Shown one piece after another: positions 19,359 through 29,067 of a stretch of DNA of 64,000 nt. The notes below the pieces were generated by a model, which worked only from the letters and a program-made list of their open reading frames with translations, was not told the DNA's origin and did not search any database. Source of the DNA: Labrenzia sp. R4_2. GTDB lineage: Bacteria; Pseudomonadota; Alphaproteobacteria; Rhizobiales; Stappiaceae. Every line of letters begins with the position of its first letter. Position 1 is the stretch's first letter. Where the stretch lies: positions 496,001 through 560,000 of the forward strand of contig NZ_JAGHRJ010000002.1 of NCBI RefSeq assembly GCF_017743865.1, written 5' to 3'. The position numbers and the translations under genes were made by a program.

Positions 19359-20243
19359 ATGCGTCCTCCCAGCCTCAACAAACTCAGAGCATTTGATGCT
19401 GCGGCCCGGCACCTCAATTTCCGGCTGGCTGCAGAGGAGCTCAACCTCACACAAGGGGCAGTTGCCCAACAGGTTCGCGCTCTGGAGGATGAACTCGGCG
19501 TTCAGCTGTTCGACCGGCTTCCCCGCGGTCTCGCGCTGACCGCACCGGCGGAAAGGTTTCACGCGCAAGTTCGGCGTGGGCTCGATGAAATCGATCGGGC
19601 AATCATCGATATATCCCAGAAGGTCCCACGCATCACACTCAGCCTGCCCCCGTCCTTTGCCGCGCTGTGGCTTGTTCCCCGTCTGCCTGGTTTTCTGGAC
19701 AAAAATCCGGGATTGGATCTGGCAACACTGGCCACCGAGCGGCTGGCAACCTTCAAAGGCGACGGCGTCGACCTGGCCATTCGGATCGGCGCCCCACCTT
19801 TTACAGGTCTCAAAAATCATTTTCTTGCACCAATTCGACTGGCAGCCGTTGCGTCGCCGACGCTGACCAAGGATCGAAAGACAATAGAAAATATTCAGGA
19901 TATGCCGCACCTGCGCATTCTTCTGGACAGCCACACCTCCTGGAACGAGGTGCTAGGGACAGAGCTGCTGCCGGAAGACGTCACTTACCTGAGCTTCAGC
20001 CATTCCAGCCTGGCCATCAACGCGGCGTTGGAGGGGCAAGGCATCGCCCTTGTCCCGGAGCTTCTGGTGCAACGGCAACTCTCAAACGGTGCATTGACGT
20101 GTTTGTGGCGCCAGCCCGATCAGGGCATCGGCACACGCGGCTACCATCTTGTTTACCCGGAAAACCCGGTCCGATTTGGCGAAGCACGGCAAAAGGTGAT
20201 TGATTGGATCTGCCGGGAGTTTGGCAAAGGCCGGCCGGCATAA
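19359..20243 (+). CDS. LysR-family transcriptional regulator (GcvA-like)
   Basis: 294 aa: N-terminal winged helix-turn-helix (LNKLRAFDAAARHLNFRLAA ... TQGAVAQQVRALEDELGVQLF) and a periplasmic-binding-protein-like effector domain (about 95-290). Closest in style to the GcvA/TrpI group. Divergent from the SDR gene, which is the probable regulated gene; the downstream photolyase-like cluster begins 98 bases after its stop and could also be affected. Effector unknown. Confidence 0.93.
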   Translation: MRPPSLNKLRAFDAAARHLNFRLAAEELNLTQGAVAQQVRALEDELGVQLFDRLPRGLALTAPAERFHAQVRRGLDEIDRAIIDISQKVPRITLSLPPSFAALWLVPRLPGFLDKNPGLDLATLATERLATFKGDGVDLAIRIGAPPFTGLKNHFLAPIRLAAVASPTLTKDRKTIENIQDMPHLRILLDSHTSWNEVLGTELLPEDVTYLSFSHSSLAINAALEGQGIALVPELLVQRQLSNGALTCLWRQPDQGIGTRGYHLVYPENPVRFGEARQKVIDWICREFGKGRPA

Positions 20244-20341
20244 GACTTGGCCCGTTTTGCTTCGTTCTAACGTCCGTTCGGCCCATCCAAAGCAGTGCGC
20301 CTTGCGTAAGCAAAGCAAAAAACAGCGCTGGACATTGCCTT

Positions 20342-21559
20342 ATGACGATCTTTTCGCCGACCCGCGAAGCAGCTCTCCAACACCTTGATGATTTTACACC
20401 GCAGATGGGCCGAGCCTATGCAGCTCAGCGGAACTATGATCGCGGCCCAGGCAAGCACACATCCGTTTCCGGCTTGTCGCCGTTCATCCGCCGGAGGTTG
20501 ATCAGCGAGCAGGAAGTTGTGACCGCAGCCCTGCAGAACCACGGTCTTGATGGCGCTGAAAAGTTTATTCAGGAGGTGTTCTGGCGCGGCTATTTCAAAG
20601 GCTGGCTCGAACGCCGCCCTGCGATCTGGGAATCTTATCGGCAAGGTCTGGCTACCGACCTGGAGGATCTGGAGACAAACAGCGGCCTGCGTCAGGCAGT
20701 GACCCGTGCGGAGGCCGGGCAAACCGGGATCGACTGCTTTGATGCCTGGGTGGACGAGCTCGTCCACACTGGATACCTCCACAACCACGCACGCATGTGG
20801 TTTGCGTCCATCTGGATCTTCACGTTGAAGCTTCCATGGCGGATCGGCGCAGATTTTTTCTATCGCCACTTGCTGGACGGAGACCCTGCCTCGAACACGT
20901 TGAGCTGGCGTTGGGTTGCCGGACTGCATACGCGCGGCAAGACCTACGAAGCCCAAGCCTGGAACATCGCGAAGTTCACAGGTGGTCGGTTTGCGCCGGT
21001 AAGTTCAGACTTCGAAACCGGGGTGACATCACTGGATTGGAGCGAGCCGAACGGGCTGCCGTCTGCGCAACCGACACGAGATTTTGTTACGCCGGAACCG
21101 GGCAGGCCAACGGTTCTCCTCCTCACCGAGGACGATTGTCTGCCGGAGACACTGATCCCAGACGGCATCGAACTCGTTGCAACCGCGACGCTGACATCAA
21201 GTGACCTGAGATCACCACGACCTGTTCCAGGCCACATTCGCTCGTTCGAAGCAGGAGCTTTAGAAGATGCTGCACAACGGATTGGACAGGCGGCGACAAG
21301 GTTGAACACCGCTTCGCCGGTCCCAATCATTGAGTGGGCGGCAGAAGCCGGAGCCAAGCAGATCGTCATGCCCTATGTCCCGGCCGGACCGCTCAAGGAC
21401 TGGCTGGACGCATCCCGGCCGAAGCTCGAAAACCATGGCCTCACCCTGACCGAAATCCGGCGTCCCTGGGATGATGCAATATGGCGCTATGCAACGGCCG
21501 GTTTCTTCAAGGTAAAGAAGGAGATTCCAAACATCCTCAATCGACTGGAGATCGCATGA
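20342..21559 (+). CDS. Photolyase/cryptochrome-like FAD protein with swapped domain order
   Basis: 405-aa flavoprotein. The N-terminal ~220 residues match the C-terminal FAD-binding helical domain of DNA photolyases (GLSPFIRRRLIS; NHARMWFASIW; DGDPASNTLSWRWVAGL). The C-terminal ~150 residues (LLLTEDD ... MPYVPAGPLKDWL ... GFFKVKKEIP) resemble the alpha/beta antenna domain that normally lies at the N-terminus. The order is therefore reversed, as after circular permutation. DNA repair versus light sensing cannot be decided. Start ATG 20342 follows a run of unrelated frame. Its stop overlaps the renalase-like gene (ATGA). Confidence 0.82.
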   Translation: MTIFSPTREAALQHLDDFTPQMGRAYAAQRNYDRGPGKHTSVSGLSPFIRRRLISEQEVVTAALQNHGLDGAEKFIQEVFWRGYFKGWLERRPAIWESYRQGLATDLEDLETNSGLRQAVTRAEAGQTGIDCFDAWVDELVHTGYLHNHARMWFASIWIFTLKLPWRIGADFFYRHLLDGDPASNTLSWRWVAGLHTRGKTYEAQAWNIAKFTGGRFAPVSSDFETGVTSLDWSEPNGLPSAQPTRDFVTPEPGRPTVLLLTEDDCLPETLIPDGIELVATATLTSSDLRSPRPVPGHIRSFEAGALEDAAQRIGQAATRLNTASPVPIIEWAAEAGAKQIVMPYVPAGPLKDWLDASRPKLENHGLTLTEIRRPWDDAIWRYATAGFFKVKKEIPNILNRLEIA

Positions 21560-22497
21560 CAGAACCGGTTCGCATCGGCATCATTGGGGCCGGCATGACA
21601 GGGCTCTCTTGCGCCCGAACACTGAAAGATGCCGGGCACACGCCTCTGATTCTGGACAAAGGCCGCGGAATTGGCGGGCGTCTTGCGACCCGGCGGGTCG
21701 ACAATGGCCTTCAGTTTGACCATGGCGCGCAATACATCACAGCGAAGACTGAGGAGTTTCAGAGACTGATCGAAAGCCTCGTGTCCGTTGATGCTGCCGG
21801 TGGATGGGACATGGGCGAGCGGACTGGCTTTGTCGGCGTCCCCTCAATGAACGCGCTTGCAAAAGCCTTGGCCAGTGAACTCGATATCCGCCGTCAAGTA
21901 CAGGTGAATTCGGTCACCGAGACCGATGGTCGTTGGTCTTTGGCCATCGGTGAAGACACCCTTGTCTTCGACCGATTGATCATCACCGCCCCGGCCCCGC
22001 AAACCATGGCTCTACTCGGCACCGACCACCCGATCTCAAAACAGATCGCCCATGTCAATCTTTTGCCCTGCTGGACCTTGATGGCTGCCTTTGACGATGA
22101 GGATGACGCTCTACCCGCTTCCCACCGCGACCCGGATGCCCCGCTGGCCTGGATCGCGAATGAGAAAACCAAGCCAGGGCGCCCCGGCCGTAATGCATTT
22201 GTGGCCCAGGCAAGTTCCGACTGGAGCGAAGACCATCTGGAACTCGATAAAGCCGTCGTAGCTGACCTGATGCTGACCGAGCTTTGCAAGACCCTAGACC
22301 TTGACCGGGGCAAAGTGATTCATATCGACGCGCACCGATGGCGCTATGCCAAGGTCGGTACTCCGCTCGGACAACCGTATCTTTCAAACGCATCCAAAAC
22401 GCTTTTTCTGGGCGGTGATTGGTGCCTCGACGCCCGTGTGGAAGCCGCGTTTCAAAGCGGCACTGCAATCGCGGAAACCCTTCTAAACGGGCTGTGA
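21556..22497 (+). CDS. FAD-dependent renalase-like oxidoreductase
   Basis: 313-aa amine-oxidase-superfamily flavoprotein. It has an N-terminal dinucleotide-binding motif (IGIIGAGMTGLSCA), the RGIGGRLATRR motif and DHGAQYIT, all typical of bacterial renalase-like proteins, and a C-terminal FAD contact region (LFLGGDWCLDARVEAAFQSG). Known bacterial renalases oxidise misreduced dihydro-nicotinamides, but this one may differ. It is translationally coupled to the photolyase-like gene, suggesting a shared physiological role. Confidence 0.88.
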   Translation: MTEPVRIGIIGAGMTGLSCARTLKDAGHTPLILDKGRGIGGRLATRRVDNGLQFDHGAQYITAKTEEFQRLIESLVSVDAAGGWDMGERTGFVGVPSMNALAKALASELDIRRQVQVNSVTETDGRWSLAIGEDTLVFDRLIITAPAPQTMALLGTDHPISKQIAHVNLLPCWTLMAAFDDEDDALPASHRDPDAPLAWIANEKTKPGRPGRNAFVAQASSDWSEDHLELDKAVVADLMLTELCKTLDLDRGKVIHIDAHRWRYAKVGTPLGQPYLSNASKTLFLGGDWCLDARVEAAFQSGTAIAETLLNGL

Positions 22498-22563
22498 CGC
22501 AGCATTTTCAACGAATACACCGGTCAAACCGACCTCATTCCCGAAACGAGAGAGGCAGCAAGC

Positions 22564-23034
22564 ATGGATTTGCCGATCGAGAACGTCCAATCCTATCCAC
22601 GCCCACCGATTGTCGAACCGGTGCCGCAGCGGATTCTTATAGTTCTGGGGTCCGTGGAGATCGTTGATACCACGCGGGCCCTGCGGGTACTCGAAACCCA
22701 TCATCCGCCGACCTACTACATTCCCCCGGAGGATGTGAAAGCTCATTTGCGCCGTCTCCCACAATCCACCCTATGTGAGTGGAAAGGCGCCGCCACCTAT
22801 TTCGATGTGTCAGCCGGCACCCGAACGGCACGGGCCGCCGCATGGTGCTATTCGCGGCCAACGCCCGAATTTCAGGCGCTCAAGGACCACCTCGCGTTCT
22901 ACCCCGGGAAAATGGATCTTTGTCAGGTGGGTTCAGAGCGCGTCGATCCGCAAGCGGGAAAATTCTACGGCGGCTGGCTGACCTCGAACCTTCAAGGAAT
23001 GCCGAAAGGTGCCCCTGGGACTGAACACTGGTAA
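22564..23034 (+). CDS. DUF427 family protein
   Basis: 156-aa DUF427 protein (conserved pattern RVLETHHPPTYYIPPEDV, followed by CEWKGAATYFDV and FYPGKMD). The fold is a small beta structure of unknown function, often encoded near photolyase or flavin genes. It is 66 bases downstream of the renalase-like gene and closes the cluster before a terminator. Confidence 0.88.
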   Translation: MDLPIENVQSYPRPPIVEPVPQRILIVLGSVEIVDTTRALRVLETHHPPTYYIPPEDVKAHLRRLPQSTLCEWKGAATYFDVSAGTRTARAAAWCYSRPTPEFQALKDHLAFYPGKMDLCQVGSERVDPQAGKFYGGWLTSNLQGMPKGAPGTEHW

Positions 23035-23062
23035 CCAGATCAGACCCACTTCCCACTAACGA

Positions 23063-23089
23063 AAACGGGCACCCAGCGGGCGCCCGTTT
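23063..23089. terminator. Intrinsic terminator between DUF427 and clpA
   Basis: AAACGGGC (23063-23070) pairs perfectly with GCCCGTTT (23082-23089) across an 11-base loop; lies between the two convergent stop codons. Confidence 0.8.
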
Positions 23090-23108
23090 ACATTTGATTT
23101 CAATATCT

Positions 23109-25553
23109 TCAGTCCGCAAGCGGAACTTTTGGAACAAGGCTCTTCTTCGACGAACCGCCTTTATCCGTTGGCTTTGACGCCTTGGTGGTCGTCGCTTTGG
23201 CTGCCGGTTTGCGTTTGCGCTTTGGCTTTGCCTTGGTAGCCGCTTTCGGTTTGGCTTTTGGCGGTGTGGCGCGCTCTTCGACGCTCTCCAAGAGCAGACC
23301 ATTGCCGTCCTCGGAGACCGAGACTTTGACCATGCCACCCTTTTTGAGCTTGCCGAACAGCACTTCATCAGCCAGCGGCCGCTTGATGTGCTCCTGGATG
23401 ATCCGGCCGAGCGGCCGGGCTCCCATCTGACTGTCGTATCCCTTGTCGGCGAGCCATTTGACGGCGTCGTCGCCAAGTTCGAAGGTGACGTTCCGGTCTG
23501 CAAGCTGGACTTCCAGCTGCATGACGAACTTCTCGACGACCTTGTAAACAACTTCGACCGGCAGATTGCCGAACGGAATGATCGCATCCAGACGGTTGCG
23601 GAACTCCGGCGTGAACAGCTTGTTGATGGCTTCCTGATCGTCTCCTTCCCGCTTGATGCGGTTGAAGCCCACCGGCATTTTGGCCATATCGGCCGCACCT
23701 GCGTTGGTGGTCATGATGAGGATGACATTGCGGAAGTCGACCTGCTTGCCGTTATGATCGGTCAGCTTGCCGTGATCCATCACCTGCAGGAGGATGTTGA
23801 AGAGGTCCGGATGGGCCTTTTCGATTTCATCCAAGAGCAAAACACAGTGCGGATGCTGGTCGACACCGTCGGTGAGCAAACCACCCTGGTCAAATCCGAC
23901 ATAGCCCGGAGGCGCGCCAATCAGGCGGGACACTGTATGCCGCTCCATGTACTCCGACATATCGAAGCGGATCAGCTCCACACCCAGCGACGATGCCAGC
24001 TGACGCGCGACCTCGGTCTTACCGACGCCGGTCGGACCTGAGAACAGGTAAGACCCGATCGGCTTGTCCGGTTCGCGCAATCCGGCACGGGCCAGCTTGA
24101 TCGCGGATGCCAGTGTTTCAATGGCATTGTCCTGACCGTAAACGACACGCTTCAGATCCTTGCCAAGGTTTTCCAGAACCTCAGCATCGTCCTTGGAGAC
24201 AGACTTCGGCGGGATCCGCGCCATCGTTGCGATGGTGTTCTCGATTTCCTTAACGCCGATGGTTTTGCGGCGGCGGTTTTCCGGAACCAGCATCTGGCTC
24301 GCACCGGTCTCATCCAGTACGTCGATGGCCTTGTCCGGCAGTTTCCGGTCGGCAATGTATTTCGCCGACAGCTCGACCGCTGTCTTTATGGCGTCGTTCG
24401 TGTAACGCACCTTGTGGAAGTCTTCGAAATACGGTTTCAGCCCCTTCAGAATGTCGATGGCGTCAGGAATGGTCGGCTCGTTGACATCGATCTTCTGGAA
24501 TCGGCGCACCAGTGCCCGATCCTTTTCAAAGAACTGACGATATTCCTTGTAAGTCGTCGACCCGATGCAGCGGATCGCACCGGATGCCAGCGCCGGCTTC
24601 AGGAGGTTGGAGGCATCCATTGCCCCGCCTGATGTAGCACCCGCACCGATGACTGTGTGGATCTCATCGATGAACATCACCGCACCCGGATAGTCCTCGA
24701 TTTCCTTGACCACCTGCTTCAGGCGTTCTTCGAAATCACCGCGGTAGCGCGTACCCGCAAGCAGCGCGCCCATGTCGAGTGAGAAAATCGTGGCATCCTG
24801 AAGAACTTCGGGAACATCGGCATTGACGATGCGGTGGGCCAAACCTTCCGCAATTGCCGTCTTGCCCACACCTGGGTCACCCACGAACAACGGATTGTTC
24901 TTGGACCGGCGGCACAGGATCTGAATGGTTCGCTGGATTTCGTCGTCCCGCCCGATCAACGGATCGATCTTGCCCTTCTCCGCCTTCTCATTGAGGTTGA
25001 CGCAGTAAGCTTCCAGAGCGTCGGTTTTCTGTGTTGGCTTTTTCTCAGCATCATTGCCGGAAAGCACGTCCTCTTCTTCCGCGCCCTCAACCGGCCGGGT
25101 CTCCGACATGCCAGGACGCTTCGCGATCCCGTGGGAAATGTAGTTGACCGCGTCGTAACGGGTCATGTCCTGGTCTTGCAGGAAGTAGGCTGCGTGGCTT
25201 TCACGCTCGGCAAAAATCGCCACAAGCACGTTTGCCCCGGTCACCTCTTCGCGCCCTGACGACTGCACATGAATAACAGCGCGCTGAATCACACGCTGGA
25301 AGCCGGCAGTCGGCTTGGCGTCCTCGTCACTGTCGGTGACAAGATTGTCGAGTTCGGTTTCGATATATTCGATCAGGTTTTGGCGGATCGTATCGAGATC
25401 CACGTTGCACGCCCGCATGACTGCGGCCGCGTCCTGATCGTCCAGCAAAGCCAAAAGAAGATGCTCTAGCGTGGCATATTCCTGCTGGCGCTCATTGGCG
25501 AGCGCCAAGGCTTGGTGGAGGGCTTTTTCAAGACTGCGCGAGAAAGAAGGCAC
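23109..25553 (-). CDS. clpA: ATP-dependent Clp protease ATP-binding subunit ClpA
   Basis: Double-AAA+ unfoldase that feeds substrates to ClpP (814 aa). N-domain about 1-145; first AAA+ module with Walker [10 protein letters not shown] near 222-230; second with Walker [10 protein letters not shown] near 506-514; C-terminal sensor domain. The protein ends with an unusual Lys/Ala/Pro/Thr-rich tail of about 50 residues. The start is GTG at 25551-25553 with a GAGGA ribosome site 9 bases upstream. It lies 12 bases after clpS, so adaptor and unfoldase are co-expressed. clpP is not adjacent; only a ClpP paralogue occurs at 37.5 kb. Confidence 0.96.
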   Translation of the reverse strand: MPSFSRSLEKALHQALALANERQQEYATLEHLLLALLDDQDAAAVMRACNVDLDTIRQNLIEYIETELDNLVTDSDEDAKPTAGFQRVIQRAVIHVQSSGREEVTGANVLVAIFAERESHAAYFLQDQDMTRYDAVNYISHGIAKRPGMSETRPVEGAEEEDVLSGNDAEKKPTQKTDALEAYCVNLNEKAEKGKIDPLIGRDDEIQRTIQILCRRSKNNPLFVGDPGVGKTAIAEGLAHRIVNADVPEVLQDATIFSLDMGALLAGTRYRGDFEERLKQVVKEIEDYPGAVMFIDEIHTVIGAGATSGGAMDASNLLKPALASGAIRCIGSTTYKEYRQFFEKDRALVRRFQKIDVNEPTIPDAIDILKGLKPYFEDFHKVRYTNDAIKTAVELSAKYIADRKLPDKAIDVLDETGASQMLVPENRRRKTIGVKEIENTIATMARIPPKSVSKDDAEVLENLGKDLKRVVYGQDNAIETLASAIKLARAGLREPDKPIGSYLFSGPTGVGKTEVARQLASSLGVELIRFDMSEYMERHTVSRLIGAPPGYVGFDQGGLLTDGVDQHPHCVLLLDEIEKAHPDLFNILLQVMDHGKLTDHNGKQVDFRNVILIMTTNAGAADMAKMPVGFNRIKREGDDQEAINKLFTPEFRNRLDAIIPFGNLPVEVVYKVVEKFVMQLEVQLADRNVTFELGDDAVKWLADKGYDSQMGARPLGRIIQEHIKRPLADEVLFGKLKKGGMVKVSVSEDGNGLLLESVEERATPPKAKPKAATKAKPKRKRKPAAKATTTKASKPTDKGGSSKKSLVPKVPLAD

Positions 25554-25565
25554 GTGTGTAAGTCC

Positions 25566-25898
25566 TCACTTTTTTTCCATGACGCATTGCAGGGGATGCT
25601 GGTGCCGGCGCGCGAAATCCATCACCTGGGTCACCTTGGTCTCGGCAACTTCATAGGTGTAGATCCCACATTCCCCAACGCCGTGATGATGCACGTGCAG
25701 CATAATGCGCGTGGCTTCCTCACGGTTCTTTTGAAAGAAGCTCTCCACCACATGGATGACGAATTCCATCGGCGTATAGTCATCATTCAAAAGCAGCACG
25801 CGATACAGGTTTGGCCGCTTGGTGACTGTTTTCGTCCGGGTGACAACAACCGTTCCGGCGTCGCCACCGTCCTTGTCATAATCAGGTCCCGCAGTCAT
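25566..25898 (-). CDS. clpS: ClpS adaptor (N-end rule)
   Basis: Adaptor delivering N-degron substrates to ClpA. The core ([20 protein letters not shown]) has the conserved [10 protein letters not shown] motif, with a hydrophobic pocket region and HHHG-like [10 protein letters not shown] further on. Start ATG 25898 (110 aa) is preferred, but an in-frame upstream start at 25964 gives 132 aa and cannot be excluded because neither has a clear ribosome site. Immediately upstream of clpA. Confidence 0.93.
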   Translation of the reverse strand: MTAGPDYDKDGGDAGTVVVTRTKTVTKRPNLYRVLLLNDDYTPMEFVIHVVESFFQKNREEATRIMLHVHHHGVGECGIYTYEVAETKVTQVMDFARRHQHPLQCVMEKK

Positions 25899-26234
25899 TT
25901 CCGTTACACTCGTCTGTGTCACTCCAGCCCTAACCGTCTCATTTCCAATAAGCCCGCTTAGCATTCATAGCTGGTCCGGGCCTTATCTTACGCAGGTTAC
26001 ATTCCGCCGGATATCCGGCCTTTGGATATGTAATCCTGCCGCGCCCGAGGCACTTTCGCAATGGTCGATTTCATCAACATCTGGGCATTTGCCATCCCGG
26101 ATGCATCAGCATGTTGTCAATTACGGATGTAGGTCTCTAAAATCCGATTAAAAGACCGTGCTTTGAGCGAAAATCGACCGGCGCTCTCACCACGACCGGG
26201 AAAAAAGAATAATTGGGTAAATCGCAAAAACACA
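25899..26234. other. Intergenic region upstream of clpS
   Basis: About 340 bases without a supported gene or RNA. It should carry the clpS-clpA promoter. Nothing else is evident up to the phasin terminator. Confidence 0.5.
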
Positions 26235-26262
26235 AAAACCCGGCCGTCACCGACCGGGTTTT
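26235..26262 (-). terminator. Intrinsic terminator downstream of the phasin gene
   Basis: AAAACCCGG (26235-26243) pairs with CCGGGTTTT (26254-26262); on the minus strand the stem is followed by a T5 run, 39 bases past the phasin stop. Confidence 0.88.
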
Positions 26263-26300
26263 CAAAAACTCAATCCGGGCTGGGGCCCGGCGTTGGCAAT

Positions 26301-26633
26301 TTACTTGCCGAATTTGCCGATGATGCCTTCGTACGGCTTGTAGGCGTCCTTGGACAGATCCGTGACCATTTCACCAATCTTTGTCATTTCGCCAACAAAG
26401 CTTTCGTAAGAAGTCTTCACATAGTCAGCCTGAGCTTCAAATGCGGTATCCAGGGACTTGGAGGCGACCAGTTTCTCAACAGCAGCAGTGCCTTCTTCGA
26501 AGGATTTCTTCTGATAATCAGCAACCTCAGCAGCAATTGCCTGAAATCCTTTGCTCATGGAGCCGAATGATTCCATGGCCATGTCCATGCTGTCTTTGCT
26601 CATTTTCTGGATTTCATCGAAGTTGTTCATCAT
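26301..26633 (-). CDS. Phasin family protein
   Basis: 110-aa amphipathic helical protein of the phasin_2 type, expected to coat polyhydroxyalkanoate granules. Features: Met/Ser/Phe-rich N-terminus (NNFDEIQKMSKDSMDMAMES), continuous helix prediction and no Cys or Trp. ATG 26633 or the adjacent ATG 26630 could start; a GGAGAAGGG stretch lies upstream. No other PHA genes are in the window. Confidence 0.9.
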   Translation of the reverse strand: MMNNFDEIQKMSKDSMDMAMESFGSMSKGFQAIAAEVADYQKKSFEEGTAAVEKLVASKSLDTAFEAQADYVKTSYESFVGEMTKIGEMVTDLSKDAYKPYEGIIGKFGK

Positions 26634-27352
26634 GTCGTTTGCCCTTCTCCGGCGAGCCGGTTGCCAGTGCCATCTACTGTGACCCGTCTGGACTGTCCGG
26701 CGCGCTTATCGCTTTACCTAACGCAAGCTTCATAATGCGCTGCACAATTTCTGTCAAGGTGATTTTGCAATGCAAAAACAACTTAAACGCGAACAACTTA
26801 AGTAAATCCCGAAAAGCAAATCCCCAACCCGCCAAAGGTTGCAAGCTTGAGCGCCCCCTATTGACGGCCAATGCCCACCCCGTCTCCAGACATGCGCAAC
26901 CGGCACTCGATAGCAAATACACCGCATCGCAGCAAAACGGCTCAACTGAGGCCGCAGCCCGAGTTTAAGAAACCTGAAAAATCGAAAAATTCTTCAATTC
27001 CAAAGTATAAAATAGGAAAACCGCCTACACACTCCCTAAATATTCCAACCAAGAAAATACTGATTGATATTCGACAGATATAATCAAAAATAACGGACCC
27101 AAAAGATCAGTGTATACAATAAATGGATGTCCACACCCGCCACAAATGGCATTTACACTTGATTAACCATAACAAAAAACAAATTTTTTAAGTGTTTTTC
27201 TGGTATCTCCTTTACACATTCGTAACCGTGATTCCATCAAATAGCACCTGAACTTCGCGGACGGCTCGAATGAACGGCCTGGGGCTGGCCGATCATCCCC
27301 GTCCACAAACAGAAACGCGTGACCCGAATTGGGAAAAGTAACAGTGTTAGGT
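26634..27352. other. 719-base intergenic region between phasin and carboxypeptidase genes
   Basis: No supported coding frame. The right half (about 26950-27200) is markedly AT-rich with several A/T runs and a GATTAACCATAAC element, and probably holds the dac promoter. The left half holds a TTTTGCA-A-TGCAAAA palindrome upstream of the phasin gene. Confidence 0.5.
26763..26777. promoter_or_regulatory. Perfect palindrome, candidate PhaR-type operator
   Basis: TTTTGCA-A-TGCAAAA is a perfect 7-1-7 inverted repeat about 130 bases upstream of the phasin start. TGC-containing palindromes are bound by PhaR regulators of phasin genes in alphaproteobacteria; the assignment here is inference. Confidence 0.45.
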
Positions 27353-29050
27353 ATGCGTTCTTCACGCTCTGCGCGAATGATTGGCCGTCTCGGCAAGATG
27401 CTTGTCGTCGGCACTCTTGTGCTCTGCGCCCCAACCGTGGCTTCGGCCAATCCGAAATATGCTGGCATTGTCGTGGATGCCAAGACCGGCAAGACCCTTT
27501 ATGCGGCCAATGCGGACGCCTACCGGTTCCCGGCCTCGCTGACGAAGATTATGACCACGTACATCATCTTCGAAGAGCTTGAGGCGGGTCGGCTTTCCAT
27601 GTCCAGCCGTTTGAAAGTCTCAAAAAACGCTGCTGCTGAAGTGCCATCGAAACTCGGCTTAAAACCGGGCAGCACCATTTCGGTGAAAGATGCGATTGGT
27701 TCGCTGGTCACCAAATCAGCCAATGATGTGGCAACCACCGTTGCGGAAAACATCGCCGGTTCCGAATCCGCATTTGCCAGACGGATGACCCGGACAGCCC
27801 GCCAGCTCGGCATGTCCAAGACAACCTTCCGCAACGCGCATGGTTTGCCGAACTCCAAACAGCGGACCACTGCGCGCGACATGGCGACCTTGGGCCGTGC
27901 GATCCAGGAGCGGTTTCCGGAGTACTACAAACTCTTCAACACGCGGGTCTACAAGTACAAAGGCCGCCCTTTGCGCAATCACAACCGGCTTCTTGGAACC
28001 GTCCGCGGTGTCGACGGGATCAAGACCGGTTACATCCGGGCGTCCGGGTTTAACTTAGTGACATCTGTCAAACGCGATAACCGGCACATTGTTGCAGTTG
28101 TCATGGGTGGCCGCACCGGCGCACGCCGGAATGCTCATATGACTGACCTGATCGGACGGTATCTGCACAAGGCGAGCAGAGGTCCGCGGACAGCGCCGCT
28201 GATCGCTTCGGCTGGTCCCGTATTCGCTTTTGATGCGGCATCCTTAAAGGAACCGCCGCTACCGGCAAATAAGCCGGGCGGTGGACTTGCACCGCCTGCG
28301 ACTGGCGCGCCGGTCGTGCTTGCAAGTGCCTATGCACCGGTAAAACTTCCGGAAGACGCGCTGGCGGCCAATCAGGTCCCTGCCCCGGCTCCCGCACCGG
28401 TTCCAGGCTTTGGCAATGAAGTTCCGATCCCGCCGAAGGCCGTGAAGTCCCGCTTCAACGACACATTCGCGGTTGCGACATCTCTGCCCCCGATCCCGAG
28501 AACCAGCCCGGACGCGTCGATCACGACACAGTCGATTTCAAAGACGGCTCTACTTCAGGCGGCGCGCCAGCAGGCGGGTATCGATCTGCCGGTCCGTAAT
28601 GACGAGCAGGCTCCAAGCGCTCCGATCCCGGTACGCACTGTCGCAACTGAAGCCATTGAAGTCATCCCGGCGGCCGATGTCGGTGCAACGCAGACGGCGT
28701 CATTGTCGCAAAAGATCGATGCATCTTCAGAAGAATTGGCGCAGGGCGATGCTGACGAAAATGACCGCGTTGACGTCGACACTGCCGAACCTGCTATCGC
28801 GGTCTCTGGCTGGCAGGTGCAAATTGCTGCCGCCGAAACTGAAGCCCAGGCTATGGCCCTTCTTCAGAGAGCTGAAGCACGGACCGGCAATGCCTTGAAC
28901 AACCGCACACCTTTCACAGAGCCAGTCGAGGCCAATGGCACGACCCTCTACCGCGCCCGTTTTGCCGGGTTCGACAACAAATCTGCAGCCCGTCGGGCTT
29001 GCCGTACCTTGAAAAAGGCGAAATTCGCCTGCTTCGCCATCTATGAGTAA
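27353..29050 (+). CDS. D-alanyl-D-alanine carboxypeptidase (PBP5-like) with SPOR domain
   Basis: Serine peptidase S11 that trims peptidoglycan pentapeptides, 565 aa. A signal peptide of about 32 residues ends at VASAN. Catalytic motifs are S62-L-T-K65 (SxxK), S122-A-N124 and K224-T-G. After the peptidase comes a long Pro/Ala-rich linker (about 285-480) and a C-terminal SPOR domain (SGWQVQIAAAETEAQAMA to the end), which binds denuded glycan at division sites. ATG 27353 is chosen over an upstream TTG because it gives a proper signal peptide. Confidence 0.94.
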   Translation: MRSSRSARMIGRLGKMLVVGTLVLCAPTVASANPKYAGIVVDAKTGKTLYAANADAYRFPASLTKIMTTYIIFEELEAGRLSMSSRLKVSKNAAAEVPSKLGLKPGSTISVKDAIGSLVTKSANDVATTVAENIAGSESAFARRMTRTARQLGMSKTTFRNAHGLPNSKQRTTARDMATLGRAIQERFPEYYKLFNTRVYKYKGRPLRNHNRLLGTVRGVDGIKTGYIRASGFNLVTSVKRDNRHIVAVVMGGRTGARRNAHMTDLIGRYLHKASRGPRTAPLIASAGPVFAFDAASLKEPPLPANKPGGGLAPPATGAPVVLASAYAPVKLPEDALAANQVPAPAPAPVPGFGNEVPIPPKAVKSRFNDTFAVATSLPPIPRTSPDASITTQSISKTALLQAARQQAGIDLPVRNDEQAPSAPIPVRTVATEAIEVIPAADVGATQTASLSQKIDASSEELAQGDADENDRVDVDTAEPAIAVSGWQVQIAAAETEAQAMALLQRAEARTGNALNNRTPFTEPVEANGTTLYRARFAGFDNKSAARRACRTLKKAKFACFAIYE

Positions 29051-29067
29051 TTGAGTAACGGATGTCG

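Noticed and set aside
22880-23698. 272-codon minus-strand frame over the clpA 3' end
   Set aside because: Arg/Ser-rich translation typical of a shadow frame of clpA.
27163-27492. 109-codon minus-strand frame upstream of the carboxypeptidase
   Set aside because: Overlaps the start of the carboxypeptidase gene and the AT-rich promoter region; no domain.
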